Positions 10,501 to 18,560 of a DNA stretch of 64,000 nucleotides are shown here, in pieces (positions within the stretch are counted from its first letter, which is position 1; each line of letters starts with the position of its first letter). The stretch comes from a virus. A model generated the notes under the pieces. That model was given only the letters and a program-made list of their open reading frames with translations. It made no database searches and was not told the DNA's origin. The DNA is taken from positions 1-64,000 of IMG/VR virus record IMGVR_UViG_3300046534_001341. One strand, written 5' to 3'. Both the position numbers and the translations under genes were made by a program.

Positions 10501-11374
10501 GCGTGGCCTGATCCAAGTTAAGAACTTCTGCCTTGGCATCCAATCCATTACTCATACCTTCAGTCACAGCAACTGTGGCCAGACCAGCAGTAGTAGCGAT
10601 CTTAGCTACAGCTTTTTTGCCGACTTCGGATGCAAGGAACTTCTTCTGTGCCACTGGAGTTGCTTTACTTAATAGGGATGTAGTTAGTGCTTTACCCGCG
10701 GCACCACCAAGGAACATCTGAGGCAACGACTCCACCAGACTATCCACAGTAGCAAGAGGGTTAGAGGCTTGGGCCACAACCGAGTCAACAAGGGCTTCAC
10801 CTTGCTCACCAAAAAATTGTTTAACTACGTTCTCACCTTCAACACGCATACCTTCGATACGATCTTTAGTGGTGGTAGCAGCCTCAGCTACTTCTTCCAT
10901 CTGGAACTGAGTCTTATCGGACTGCATGCTTGACAGGAAGTCACGAGTAACACTGAAGTTTTTGGAGTGACCGCCTGTCACCTCATCTAATGATGGGATC
11001 TCTGAGCCAGTGAACTCACCTTTAGCAAGCGAACGTCCTGCAGCATCCACAAGGGTGGCTGGGTTGTATCGGGAAACTAAATCAGCAGCACCATAAGCAA
11101 TACCACCAAGAGCCACAGCACCTTTGGCCACAGACAATGCAGTATCACCTACAGCTTCACCGGCAGAGCGGTTCTGGTTACGTCGATTGAATTTATTACG
11201 AAGAAGGTCGTTCTCTTTATTGTGGGTACCAAGCAAGGCTTGCTTAGCAGTAGAGGCGTTGATCACGCCATCCCTTTTAGCTTCTTCCTGTGCCACCTGA
11301 CTATCAAAAGCTGCTGCTTCTTCAGTGGTATTGAAGTCGAATGTAAAGTCCGAAGGGGTGCCGTAATCAGCCAT
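1586..11374 (-). CDS. virion-associated RNA polymerase (N4 gp50-like)
   Basis: This 3262-residue protein is close in size to N4 gp50 (about 3500), which is packaged, injected with the DNA and transcribes early genes from single-stranded hairpin promoters. T7-family motifs are in order and at N4-like positions: a GR motif with R1417, motif A DGLTNGP with D1565, motif B with K1654 and Y1662 (the canonical eight-residue spacing), and motif C VHDA with D1925. The N-terminal third is Gly/Ala-rich with amphipathic stretches typical of injected proteins, then a Ser/Thr/Glu/Pro-rich linker near residues 750-880. Downstream of the polymerase is an HELVH motif (H2181, E2182, H2185) with a later HEFMAFGMTN (E2275), which looks like a zincin metallopeptidase domain. 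The frame is intact throughout. Confidence 0.95.
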   Translation of the reverse strand: MADYGTPSDFTFDFNTTEEAAAFDSQVAQEEAKRDGVINASTAKQALLGTHNKENDLLRNKFNRRNQNRSAGEAVGDTALSVAKGAVALGGIAYGAADLVSRYNPATLVDAAGRSLAKGEFTGSEIPSLDEVTGGHSKNFSVTRDFLSSMQSDKTQFQMEEVAEAATTTKDRIEGMRVEGENVVKQFFGEQGEALVDSVVAQASNPLATVDSLVESLPQMFLGGAAGKALTTSLLSKATPVAQKKFLASEVGKKAVAKIATTAGLATVAVTEGMSNGLDAKAEVLNLDQATLEEGSPYFLDLMAQGDSFEDARMKVSNRVFDVTAAISGSVGAVASKLTGAAKFEGSLFTPGSAVGSIITKTGRNAASEGAEETIQGGSGAAAGNVATKLYVDEDQELSEGVGTAAGAGLVVGTASGVAVGGVANTIQGAKDTIQTQKNDMASKAAAKATVDAVVESGDVSTVTDTEASDYELTTSLAAIHERNDAEGTTQEERTKNAAEAVELITKADEKVDALTKKMATSRDPKLQRSLAKEVETLQEEMDQGIERLGAIQQGASRKFFENSSIEKLAKENTPESAARVLGSMRMSPETVSIEEAETLLDNNTISPEEKTEIKDHIKVQKAIQTLDGTNSEIISGGNDNAGISTHQQRISSALELGNTDGAAKALKTLEVFTRGHSQKARDFVAAYKPFQGKPANYKPTDEHQAAIDLVGSTYTTARGKPIQIHRNSNLPNNPLVDTVVQEANALRAAVVQGRNRVKGSAVRDEVSEVSSGNSTERTLATDAPSSAASLSSDKSSSATPLQEEQSVAETTKLRELNKPEEAKPTVGLFKEPQQGGEASTTSDTVIPTADVRSEKENEFSFVSPTPTEDQATKAEEEAQPYPIAESGKGLTLENFNESEQDTRVIQSLSQQGITQKQMAKFLDTPVKQEEFMARRNDNRPDAIKAKQGLSRKGLANDTRAAVDALTDMGFFKEPNTYNMASRLTGHSVDLEGMSPKDRVGRFYNLNMVQQYFTTRREKDTDVSGNILTSVEDFFSSLVDVQDSVEIHLDEPTSIEQVSTLNSMFNFNAEMGKSFKKLFKARASFLHQDYMQYLAGVDGTFDPNVISSIAMGAYNWVATSAGDTLYNQDRDINAIIGRGSKEYVASAARELLGKVGVSRSVLASSIGKDVMKTLGIKAGKDAPGNMKSQLEHSVGLMALHMLQDSGYLTTTEIPFNQIAALTNETEITAQASVGAIDADKQANTDNTVTTFYKVATKQEENAFGEMVDVPIDIVTDIKEGLKAADGIMDKLFSVQSAKVKPSFVSPENVVQTMENTGQKVPENLREIIGKDQARPWTLKIGSVAVHQFLPLESQMELYGYIGGIEGKVHAENLLGKEAANAEVTREIEYLNDHIDDVMNQGEDTPFYNSYNIWKQGRAGQQSNTFNMQTSKIHRHFAKQESFNSEVNLTVPSQVNDFMMAIAEAFDISTDKQMPEVSLQQIRELIQDDEIKAAVVAINKIGTDDINEEQMQQDIMIAVRKVRPGDYGSIEEGAYALDGLVSLAAMVAAQNAGKDTFQSDIFREIDGLTNGPAIGILQLNAGADQADVRNKLERTGMLFGNQDSVLEHITKDSSVDSYVALAGIWAERLKSINASPRVLEAASSLYGDINRNSAKAPLVQTVYGAGNVSIKQLVSDGFISNFYSQIEGAIAETDAEKGGQLLWDLENTVNTLAPNGGFSFPKNNNGSVDITAALQYKMPYKAEMHIREFAETTYGTELIEAIDTEFSDFKEKGKLINSAMDIVFQTYDKMYRDLVTQRQEEMYLSGELIRDVTTLPETEMTIIRERLMEGSPVMHSFFSQQEGKVDTGINVAKFKAARFSGKKALLTEQVYKTPPNGSQNKSSKANATEMEMIAPGVAPTVMGIQGVDAATMFTYLENNNALNVHDAIIVGQAETKAQGQTMNKGYNKVHSEYSVMGAAQDALTRTMALATELDDENGNSRYLEVALTAARENLHEDTTVPKGRNELQVFQVKMANTVREVDLGKLANLEDHTIQGQYLADGTELRKSEQTTTKLNDILDNFIDSLGSTNGGINPDTFQAKTIEAVNAMNSEDVFDNLGSQEQFVPESLEHGNYLRKLLKGSINKVLVPFNLHRKDSPDSETMGATTGLDMYIVHQANGTTPATSGMLVNGIRMSAQEVYLHELVHNVSRAGINGRSVAQRQLKRLHALAKENFTIKDFMANENLLPSDPSYSDEYAAAKARHDHIFNLVSNAPVRSIDETTGLNRTLETADYLHEFMAFGMTNAKFKTKLGSLQSRLKPDGIFKGSLLDIMGNIFDMVVTFITDRMHKVTEATADAQLDALFTQLSNIEQRHKSDLVRSMEAAGTKTIEGMNEIIAFTKSQIIKAAELPPIKSSQFAVVRATGAITALVASDRAKYVANAYQNMRDTVRQGQQGFMNATITEALGRQDDNGTFHDLGRVGNMVIDRQRKMIAESVSETLLKQFKGELTDDQKIAISKAMIKTDLVSLTDAYSLPELAQMLKEGNNDLTTEITSLKNQLNKFGNHRGFYKRSAVALGYYMATGRKSEQHLLLNAKQIADLSGTGKDKPNQDVIDTAEILVDRLASLVAVKYTAIDHRNALSELILSETARNDDGGTATENGITFTLWQHKSLKAESKKRLFVGSNAMVKGYTKEIVNPHIDVTYATENEGDDLAKRMYKREGGPVVRDANDLNTVPVYRYVSRHGGLSTYDAGVTSRTSKVAKGTDTINLRTQAGDDSPSLNGRLDVATIKANKQQAINEMFMDRDVDPTKIKSNFMVPVLNQLREVVSYRYMMEEQTKDSLLQKNNRFEDVMGAMAGNIVDKVSSESINNKSIDALKEQYDKEYSTRFRSYVEIGPRSPDKRLREIYFALPNEARQKVKQVWGGDTMLVRNDLVDMVFGQRKLSVADAFQMPKEEREFHQKMLLGAAELFLGKQAAGKLKFAENIWQEVVKSLKDIIVIKSFIVTAANTVSNGVMLKVLGVPMKNILKHQAEAFSGARAYQKDYAELLELQRLVKAKEAGNPGINLNKEKARVVELKNDLANNPVRELVEAGVYQTVVEDIAASKDEYSYKSKAAQAIDKFTDFGSKTPSTVKKIISNALILQDSEVYKTLNQAAQLSDFVSRYALHKHYTTRAVDPLSKKDSIEKIVNIFINYDLPTHKYTQYGNDMGVVWFSKYRIRILKVMAETMHENPARVFMLFALQGFVGDLPDIWDSSINIADTIHAPQMGLSQIGTINAVEGLL

Positions 11375-11385
11375 CTGTTTACCTA

Positions 11386-12945
11386 TTAGTTATTTTGTCG
11401 TTGTAATCTCCGCTGGATAATAGCATCTGCTGACGCAGTTCCGGTAACTATCTTCGCATCCTTTTTGTACTGCTTAAGTTTATTGGAAGCATTTGCCCTT
11501 TTTTTGGCATCAACACCTAGACGAGCTCGGTCCACTTTAGCTTGAGATGTTTTGATCTTTTCCTTGCGGGTCTTGCCCTCAGGATCGGTAGCAATAATCC
11601 TAACCAAATCCTCAAACTTCTTGATATCAGTGGTTGGGTTACCCCACGCCTCCTCCTTATTCTGGGTAGAACCCATCAAAGCAGATTCGATCATCCAAGG
11701 CTTAACCTCGTAATCAACCCCATCTTTGCTGTAGCTCTGACCTGAAAGAGTAGTAATGATATTTTGTAGTTTCTCACCACCATGGGCATTAGAGAAGCCA
11801 TCCATCCAACTACCTTGAGGTGCTCGCTCCATAGCCAACTGACGTACTGAGTTCAGGGTAGTAGATTCTAAACGTGCAGTTTCTTCAGGGGATGTAGGAT
11901 TCAATGCAACCAATCGTTGGTGCTCTGATTCCATCTGTGTGAACTGAGCATCAGCCTGAGCATTATCCTGATTGATTTCAGTGGTGTAACGGGCCTGAGC
12001 TTGGTCACCTAAACCAGAATTACTAGCTAACCCAGCAGTCACAGCATCCATACGGGTTACTTGATCAGTACCTGTAATACCGGCTGCAGATAATTGACGA
12101 CGTGTACGGTCACCTAACTGCTCGTCGGTAAGTGCTTGGCCAAACCCTTTAGTTTCAGCGGCTACATCATCAGTACGTGCTTCAAGCCGCATACGGAACT
12201 GTTCCTCTGCACCTACACCCTCGAACTCAGTACCGGATACGTCGTAATTACCATCCTTATCCAGAGATACACCTGAGGTACTGGCAGCAATTTCCTTACG
12301 AGCATCAGCAATTATCTTGCTGTTGGTGTTACGCTGGTTCTCGTTATTGGCAATATTACTATCAACTATCTGACCACCTTTGATCTCTCGCTGGCGGTTC
12401 TGCTCAACAAGAGCACGTTCGTTGAATGAACGGTTGCCTGATTCAAGGGCACCCATTAATCCAGTCTTGTCACGTATATTGGATTTAGCCAACATCTCAC
12501 GAGCATCTGTGTATCGTTCAGAAGCAATGAGATTACCGATCTCCTGAGCCTCTGGAGCCTCCTCACGGGAGAATGCAGCATTCCGGTTAGCGAATGTATT
12601 GGCCTGCTCTTTAGCTATGGCCTGGTCGCGCCCCTGGAGCTGAGAGAATACACGTCCCTGATCGGCACGACTTAAACCAGCAACATTGTTACCAGCAAAA
12701 GTACCGTTCTGACGGGCCTGCTCTAACTGCTCAGTATTCAAGCCATCAATCTGTTGCATGAACCCTTGTGCTCCGGCGGCAGATTCCTCTACCTCACCAG
12801 CACGAGTACGATCAACAAATCCTTGCCCAGCCTGATTGATTGTGTCCAACCCACGAGACATCTGATCTGAGCTATTGGTCAGTAAGCTATTGGCAGCCGA
12901 GTTACTCGGTGCGTTCACGTTACGCCATGTGATAGGTGCTGCCAT
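11386..12945 (-). CDS. Gln/Ala-rich inner-virion protein, next to virion RNAP
   Basis: This 519-residue hydrophilic protein is rich in Gln, Ala, Asn and charged residues and is predicted mostly helical, with no catalytic motif seen. It ends 11 bases before the virion RNAP start. In N4 the genes between gp50 and the capsid gene encode virion proteins, some ejected with the DNA. That role is inferred from position and composition. Confidence 0.6.
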   Translation of the reverse strand: MAAPITWRNVNAPSNSAANSLLTNSSDQMSRGLDTINQAGQGFVDRTRAGEVEESAAGAQGFMQQIDGLNTEQLEQARQNGTFAGNNVAGLSRADQGRVFSQLQGRDQAIAKEQANTFANRNAAFSREEAPEAQEIGNLIASERYTDAREMLAKSNIRDKTGLMGALESGNRSFNERALVEQNRQREIKGGQIVDSNIANNENQRNTNSKIIADARKEIAASTSGVSLDKDGNYDVSGTEFEGVGAEEQFRMRLEARTDDVAAETKGFGQALTDEQLGDRTRRQLSAAGITGTDQVTRMDAVTAGLASNSGLGDQAQARYTTEINQDNAQADAQFTQMESEHQRLVALNPTSPEETARLESTTLNSVRQLAMERAPQGSWMDGFSNAHGGEKLQNIITTLSGQSYSKDGVDYEVKPWMIESALMGSTQNKEEAWGNPTTDIKKFEDLVRIIATDPEGKTRKEKIKTSQAKVDRARLGVDAKKRANASNKLKQYKKDAKIVTGTASADAIIQRRLQRQNN

Positions 12946-12946
12946 A

Positions 12947-13408
12947 TTATGCCCCCACTACTCGTCCATTAGCACCACGAACACCCCGATCTTCTAGGTA
13001 TTCCTCTTCGGTACCAAAATTCATATTACCGTTGCTCTTGGCAGAATCCGCAAGAACAGCGTATTTATCTGATAACTGGTTATTCACGAGACCTGCTTGA
13101 GTGTTGAAGTTTAGGCTAAACTGCTTCTTGTTCTCAGCAAGCTGATCCTTAGCCAAACCGTAATTCTTGTAACCCATATAAGCATTAGCCAAACCATTGA
13201 ATGCTTGGACACCCCCCATGAAATTCTGGCCCATAGTGGAGCCCTGACCAAAAGCTGGAGGCTGGTTGTTGTTGCCAAAATTCATTTCAGTGCCGGGGGC
13301 ACCAAATGAGTTAGGGTCGATGTCCATAGGGTTCTGTGGTGTATCCAGCCCCTGCACACCAAACATAGACTGTTGTGGTTGGTAGGTACTTCCGAAATTA
13401 AATTCCAT
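12947..13408 (-). CDS. small virion protein (N4 gp52-like by position)
   Basis: This 153-residue protein has an Asn/Gln/Gly/Pro/Met-rich first half and a helical second half. It sits one base from the 11386-12945 gene. Position and size fit the small N4 virion protein gp52; no motif confirms it. Confidence 0.5.
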   Translation of the reverse strand: MEFNFGSTYQPQQSMFGVQGLDTPQNPMDIDPNSFGAPGTEMNFGNNNQPPAFGQGSTMGQNFMGGVQAFNGLANAYMGYKNYGLAKDQLAENKKQFSLNFNTQAGLVNNQLSDKYAVLADSAKSNGNMNFGTEEEYLEDRGVRGANGRVVGA

Positions 13409-13419
13409 ATTTCATGTCC

Positions 13420-15444
13420 TCAAACATATTTATTAGATAAGTCAGTGCCTTTTGGCAACTGAAGCGCACTGTCATGCCACCCACGAAGAGCATCAAAGCC
13501 GATCAATCCAGGGTTATTATGTAACGTCCTGAAGTAAAAAGCTTCTGGTCCTTCCTCAGGCAACCACTTGTATTGGTGCTCCAACACATACAGCGGGTCA
13601 ATATTACCGTTTGAGTCCAGTAGGTCTTGTGAGGCTACCAGTTGTTCAGTCAGGCGTTCCTGCTCTTCTATTACCGTTTCTGATTCTGAGATGAGATCTT
13701 CCATCTTATCTTCATAGTAACCAGAAACACTTACTGTAACTGCCAACACAACCTGAAGTAATGTGATCGCTGTAGGCATGGTCGTAAGTACCATATCTAA
13801 GTTACCTGTAGATATGGCTACAATGGTAGCTATAGCGGCAAGTATCAAAGCTAAATCACCACCGATCGTATTAACCAAAAAGTCTACAGCAATCTTGATT
13901 GCTATCTGGGTACCTACGTATACAAGTAACTCCCCTAAGGTAGCTATCTCCGGTTGGAAAAAAACAATAGCTACAATGATCAGCACTATTTGTATTAGTT
14001 TAAAGAAAAGGGGGTCCTCATACCACTCCCAACTGGTTTTTACTACAGCATGCACAACCATAACCATACAGTCATAATATAAATCAGCCCGCTCAAGGGT
14101 CTCTTCAGTAAAGCTATCAACCAATGACATAGCTAAAGGGATTATAAACATAGCATCGTCTTTAAGACTACCATCAAGACCAGTAACTACAACCTTGTTG
14201 CTGTGAGGCCTACCCGTATGAACTAAACCATGTACTAATACTTGTTGATATTGGGTCGTATTTATCTGCTGCCTAAGTATGTACTCGCTAGTAGGGGAAC
14301 TATTTTTAGGGAGTGTTGCAACATTTGTTCTTGTAGTGGTGCCAATTGGTCCTAGGTTACCCTCCACAATCTGCACATCAATGTAGTTGTACTCAAATTG
14401 CATACGGGCATCACGATCTGCGATGGATATTTTGGTAGTGGGGCGATGCACCAGAACCGTCCTCCTAGTGGTTTTAGCACCAACCTGCTTGGTAGAAAGC
14501 GATTCATCCCACAATTGCTTCGTGGATTTTGTTCTTACGGATAAAGTCAGGAAGTAATCGAATAAATACCTGAGAGTCGTTGGGGAATCTGATTGTATGT
14601 CAGCAGCAAACATAACCATTACATCATAAATATCATTTATGTCTGGGTTTTCCATTACGCTGTCTGTGATGCCCTGTAAATCCATACCCAAAGTACCCAT
14701 CATTTTCTTAGAGGTGTTTAATAAGTCACCATCAAGGGTATCTACCAAGTTTTCCTTATCGGATCTTAGAATAACAATAGGTAGGTACGTGCTGTCGCTG
14801 TACACACCAGTCGATACCCCCAACTCTGCATGAATCGCAAGCTTAGGGTTATACGACCAGTACAGAGGTGTCTGGCTAGCGTCGTTTGGCATGTAGTAGT
14901 GTACGTTGTAATGCTCATCATACAGCTCAGCACCGGGCACCGTGTAATTTCTACTTACGGGGGCTACCCCATCCAAGAAATTGATCGATATAGTACCAGC
15001 ACCTCCTCTGAATTCAGCATCCACGTATTTAAGCACACCTGTAGGAACAAAATCAGGAGCCGCTACGATGAGTGTAGCTGGGTCCATACCTAAGTTATCC
15101 CTAAGATACTGGTGAGCTATGTGGTCCACCTCAGGGGTGTCTAAAGCAGCCTCAACTATATGGACAGGACTGCCTTCCTTGAGGTTTAGGATATCGAATA
15201 TAGGTATCAATGGTACGAAGCCAACGGTCATATCTCCCTGAGGTAAACCAGGGGAATATTTATCTTTACCGTATTTGACGTATCGATCTACTGCATGGCT
15301 GAAGTTGGTACGTAAGGCTTGAATAACTGAGGTACCGGCGTCCTGTCCTTTCAGGATACCTTCGATGATATTTTCCTTCATTACATCAGGACTATCCTCG
15401 ACCATACGTAAAGTCATTACTGCTACATCTGTTCGACTAGGCAT
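13420..15444 (-). CDS. membrane-interacting inner-virion protein
   Basis: This 674-residue protein has a long soluble N-terminal part and a hydrophobic section at about residues 475-580 with three or four potential membrane segments, followed by a Glu-rich coiled coil. Such segments in a capsid-operon protein suggest an ejected protein that helps form the channel for DNA and virion RNAP entry, as proposed for N4 and T7 inner proteins. The family was not recognised, so the role is inferred from position and topology. Confidence 0.55.
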   Translation of the reverse strand: MPSRTDVAVMTLRMVEDSPDVMKENIIEGILKGQDAGTSVIQALRTNFSHAVDRYVKYGKDKYSPGLPQGDMTVGFVPLIPIFDILNLKEGSPVHIVEAALDTPEVDHIAHQYLRDNLGMDPATLIVAAPDFVPTGVLKYVDAEFRGGAGTISINFLDGVAPVSRNYTVPGAELYDEHYNVHYYMPNDASQTPLYWSYNPKLAIHAELGVSTGVYSDSTYLPIVILRSDKENLVDTLDGDLLNTSKKMMGTLGMDLQGITDSVMENPDINDIYDVMVMFAADIQSDSPTTLRYLFDYFLTLSVRTKSTKQLWDESLSTKQVGAKTTRRTVLVHRPTTKISIADRDARMQFEYNYIDVQIVEGNLGPIGTTTRTNVATLPKNSSPTSEYILRQQINTTQYQQVLVHGLVHTGRPHSNKVVVTGLDGSLKDDAMFIIPLAMSLVDSFTEETLERADLYYDCMVMVVHAVVKTSWEWYEDPLFFKLIQIVLIIVAIVFFQPEIATLGELLVYVGTQIAIKIAVDFLVNTIGGDLALILAAIATIVAISTGNLDMVLTTMPTAITLLQVVLAVTVSVSGYYEDKMEDLISESETVIEEQERLTEQLVASQDLLDSNGNIDPLYVLEHQYKWLPEEGPEAFYFRTLHNNPGLIGFDALRGWHDSALQLPKGTDLSNKYV

Positions 15445-15458
15445 GGACGAGATTCCTG

Positions 15459-16373
15459 TTATTCAGTGAAGGTATTATTTGTGGCGTTATTAATTGCAGT
15501 ATCTATTATAGCCTTAATGCTAGGACCGTCCACACCATTGTCCCCTGGTAGGGATGCCGCAGAAGAATCTGAGAATCGAACTATCCAAGCATCGACCATC
15601 ATCTTCATGACCTTCTGTTCAGAGTCACGTTGAAATCCTTTTGTTTGTTGTTCACGTAAACGATTCTCTTGGAAGATTACCCCACCACTAACATTAGATC
15701 GTGTACCACCATTCTCAACAGCACCTGTAGAGTCATACGTGTGTACTGTGCTTGAAGTCTGAGCTTGTTCAGTAGCTCGCTTCTGTTGAAGCAATAACTT
15801 CTCAGAGGTAACCTTATTAAGTTGCTCATCGATAACCAGTTTAGTGGATGCAGAATTAATAGTCTTCTGTAATGTATCTGCTTTGCTGGCACCGATAACA
15901 CCATCAACGATGTTATCCACGGATAAGAACTCACCCGTATCTAAATCATAAGTAGGTACTGAGTCACTGGTCTGAGCTAATTCAGTAACAAATTTTTGCT
16001 TAATCAATCGCCCTTCAAGTTCGGCGTTGATGTTCTGCTGTGCAAACAGCTCTTGCTGCAACGAAGCATTAATTATTTCCTGCTCGACCTTAATACGCTG
16101 CACATCAAGTAAGGCAGCTTGGTTAGCGGAGGATTGTTTGTTCAATGCAAATTGAGTTGCCTGAGACATAACGGCTGTAGTCAACTCAATAAACACCTTG
16201 GCGTAATCAGGCCCACTTATCCGCTTACTCTGGTATGCCTTATCCATACGGACTTGGACGGCATCCATCAGACCCTCAAACATACCGGCGTTAACGTCGG
16301 TCACATCAGTGATCTCAATAGGTTTGATCGAGACAGGTAGCTGGTCTACTGGTAAGGGGATAGGTAGTGGCAT
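15459..16373 (-). CDS. coiled-coil virion protein
   Basis: This 304-residue protein is dominated by Gln/Glu/Ala/Leu-rich helical segments. Two internal sections resemble each other: each contains an L-x-Q-x-R-x-T-E-x-A-Q-T-S type stretch followed by a YD-containing turn (about residues 125-150 and 195-220), suggesting an internal duplication. It lies in the N4-like gp54 position and is probably a virion component. No enzyme motif is seen. Confidence 0.5.
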   Translation of the reverse strand: MPLPIPLPVDQLPVSIKPIEITDVTDVNAGMFEGLMDAVQVRMDKAYQSKRISGPDYAKVFIELTTAVMSQATQFALNKQSSANQAALLDVQRIKVEQEIINASLQQELFAQQNINAELEGRLIKQKFVTELAQTSDSVPTYDLDTGEFLSVDNIVDGVIGASKADTLQKTINSASTKLVIDEQLNKVTSEKLLLQQKRATEQAQTSSTVHTYDSTGAVENGGTRSNVSGGVIFQENRLREQQTKGFQRDSEQKVMKMMVDAWIVRFSDSSAASLPGDNGVDGPSIKAIIDTAINNATNNTFTE

Positions 16374-16385
16374 AGGTTACTCCAA

Positions 16386-16988
16386 TTAGTCTTCTAGGTT
16401 GTTACGTTGCTTTTGGTCACGAGCCAAGGTGTCTAACTCTTTAGTGGTTAGTGGTTTAAGGACTCGAACTGAGAATTCCTTAACTAATTTACCTTTACGA
16501 ACCTTGTTACCACGAGGGCCTTTAACTGTATGGAAAACCTGGCACTGTGCCTCTTCGATATTGTCCAAGATGATCTTAGGTATGTGGAAACCTTCTTCTA
16601 CATCAAAAGGAACAACCTTGGTGATGGTACCGATAACAGAGTTACTTACAGAGAACATCTGAAATTCTTGTTCCTGCTTGCGGGGGTTCATACAGCTCAC
16701 CACACAACGAACCAAACGAGTAGCTTCTTTGTGTAGGCGTGCACGACGCTGTGGGGTGGTTTCTGCTTTAGGTGCTGGCTTTGTTGTTTGTACCGGAATT
16801 TCAACTATAGGAGCTTCTTCAGAGGGTTTAGGCTCCATAGCTTCTTTCACTAATAACTTCAACTTATCCAGCCCCATGGATGGGTGGTGGGATAGGCCTA
16901 GTGTTTTAGCACGGGCACGCAGCATTTCAATTTCAGTGGGTGCTTGTGCATCCAACTTATCTTGTTGTTCTTCAGTAACATCTACCAT
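16386..16988 (-). CDS. virion-operon protein with HeH/SAP-like helical motif
   Basis: This 200-residue protein has an N-terminal helix-turn-helix-like segment around residues 22-50 (LRARAKTLGL, then GLDKLKLLV) resembling HeH/LEM/SAP nucleic-acid-binding modules. A Lys/Pro/Glu linker and a compact C-terminal domain follow. It lies directly downstream of the capsid gene, across a terminator, in the N4 gp55 position. A DNA-contacting virion or maturation role is possible but unproven. Confidence 0.55.
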   Translation of the reverse strand: MVDVTEEQQDKLDAQAPTEIEMLRARAKTLGLSHHPSMGLDKLKLLVKEAMEPKPSEEAPIVEIPVQTTKPAPKAETTPQRRARLHKEATRLVRCVVSCMNPRKQEQEFQMFSVSNSVIGTITKVVPFDVEEGFHIPKIILDNIEEAQCQVFHTVKGPRGNKVRKGKLVKEFSVRVLKPLTTKELDTLARDQKQRNNLED

Positions 16989-17048
16989 GTTCTTTCCTCA
17001 ATCCGATTTTTTAGTTAATTGATGTAGGAGGGGGAAACCTCCTATACC

Positions 17049-17070
17049 AAAAAAGCCACCCGAAGGTGGC
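17049..17070 (-). terminator. rho-independent terminator after major capsid gene
   Basis: On the minus strand the stem GCCACC/GGTGGC closes a four-base loop and is followed by six T residues. It lies 21 bases past the capsid stop codon. It would let capsid mRNA be made in excess of the downstream genes. Confidence 0.85.
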
Positions 17071-17090
17071 TGATTTAAACTACTTGATTA

Positions 17091-18527
17091 TTACCAAGTT
17101 GCAACGGTTTTAACCAGTGCGATACGTTCAGGACGTAAGGCCATGAAGCCGTAGTACCACTTGATTGACATAAAGCCTAGCTCGCCGTACGGATCATCAC
17201 GAGAGTAAGCTTGTTCAGTTTCAGGCTTAACGTGCTTGATCTTGAACTTAACAGTCTTACCATCAGTCTGGAAACCGATAGTAGTGAAAGATGCATCACC
17301 AACAACCAACATTGGGAATACATCGTATTTACCACCAGTTTCACGGTAACCGTCGTTACTAGAAACAGTTGCGCCAGCAGCAGACCAATGCATCATTTCA
17401 GGAACAACCACGATACGGAACTGATCGATTGAACCAATCTCACCTTCAAGAAGGGTAGTCGCGTTACCGTACTGACGAACTGGAATGAACGCCTGGTTAC
17501 CGAAAGTATCAAGCATGGCTTTAACCATAGGCTCTAACTCGTTACCGATGTACATGATACGAGCAGAGTCGATAGTCTTAGTATCAACCATTCGAGTACC
17601 AGTGATGATCTTGGTGTTCTTAGGGCAGCGGTTGTTATCCAAGTCGATTGATAGACGCATCAGATCGCCGTAAGTAGGAAGGGAAGCAACGCTACCATTC
17701 TCACCAGTAAGAGTAGAGGTAGTAGTGGCTTCACCACCGAAACGAATAACACCAGCAGCATTCAATAAATCGATCTGCAAAGCATCTTCAGTCATTTCAC
17801 TAGCGCCAAGAACCATCTCACGAGTTACGTGCATGTCCAATTCAGCGTCAGTATCAAAGTCCAAAGACTCTTTGGTGTATTCATCGAAGAAACCGAACTT
17901 CTCAAGGTTGCCCTCGATTTGCTTACGTGTGAAACCAACGCGGTTAACACGACCACCAGTTTCAGACAGGGCAGGCATCTTGGCAGCGATTGTGCCAACA
18001 TCCTTACTTGAGCCGTATAAGTTACCTGATTCAGGGACTACGGTTGCAGTCTGCGCTTCAGTCGTATCGATAACCCAAGCTGGGTCACGAGCTTCAAGGA
18101 TCGCTTTGACTTTAGTGATGCTGTCATTAGCAGATACGGTGATGTCCAAACCAGACATCTGACCAACCACAATCAAGGCAGCGGCATTCGTAGCTGCGAT
18201 AGCTGCGGCAGCGTTGGCACCTTCACGCATAACGTATTCAGTGGTGTACTGATTGTCTTCGGCTTCATCAGGACGACTGATGCCAATGGTTGCTGACATC
18301 ACAGTAGAGGCGCCGTTGGCATCAATACCCTGATCGTTAATGTTGGCATCATCCAGCAAAGGTAGGTAGATATATTGAACGATCTTCTTACCCATGTTTT
18401 TAGGCATGGAGATTGTGTCGGCTAACTGACCGAAGAACTGCTTCTTCTTCGCTTCAATGAGAGCCTTTTTGTTATAAAAGTCAACGCGAAACTGCGCGCC
18501 GATCGGGTCGCTATACTGCATAGTCAT
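17091..18527 (-). CDS. major capsid protein (N4 gp56-like)
   Basis: The 478-residue protein matches the N4-type major capsid by position (between scaffold and inner-virion genes), by length class and by a characteristic C-terminus with a DPYGELGFMSIKWYYGFM segment followed by an LRPERIAL motif. An Ala-rich insertion near residues 100-190 makes it somewhat longer than N4 gp56 (about 400). An AGGAG ribosome site nine bases upstream supports the ATG at 18527. A terminator follows it. Confidence 0.9.
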   Translation of the reverse strand: MTMQYSDPIGAQFRVDFYNKKALIEAKKKQFFGQLADTISMPKNMGKKIVQYIYLPLLDDANINDQGIDANGASTVMSATIGISRPDEAEDNQYTTEYVMREGANAAAAIAATNAAALIVVGQMSGLDITVSANDSITKVKAILEARDPAWVIDTTEAQTATVVPESGNLYGSSKDVGTIAAKMPALSETGGRVNRVGFTRKQIEGNLEKFGFFDEYTKESLDFDTDAELDMHVTREMVLGASEMTEDALQIDLLNAAGVIRFGGEATTTSTLTGENGSVASLPTYGDLMRLSIDLDNNRCPKNTKIITGTRMVDTKTIDSARIMYIGNELEPMVKAMLDTFGNQAFIPVRQYGNATTLLEGEIGSIDQFRIVVVPEMMHWSAAGATVSSNDGYRETGGKYDVFPMLVVGDASFTTIGFQTDGKTVKFKIKHVKPETEQAYSRDDPYGELGFMSIKWYYGFMALRPERIALVKTVATW

Positions 18528-18560
18528 GATTTTGTGCTCCTAATGGATTACAGGGTTGGG

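Noticed and set aside
4377-10721. Many plus-strand open frames inside the virion RNAP gene (for example 8445-8876, 7635-7994)
   Set aside because: They lie opposite an intact 3262-codon gene, have Ser/Leu-rich shadow composition, no ribosome sites and no recognisable domains.
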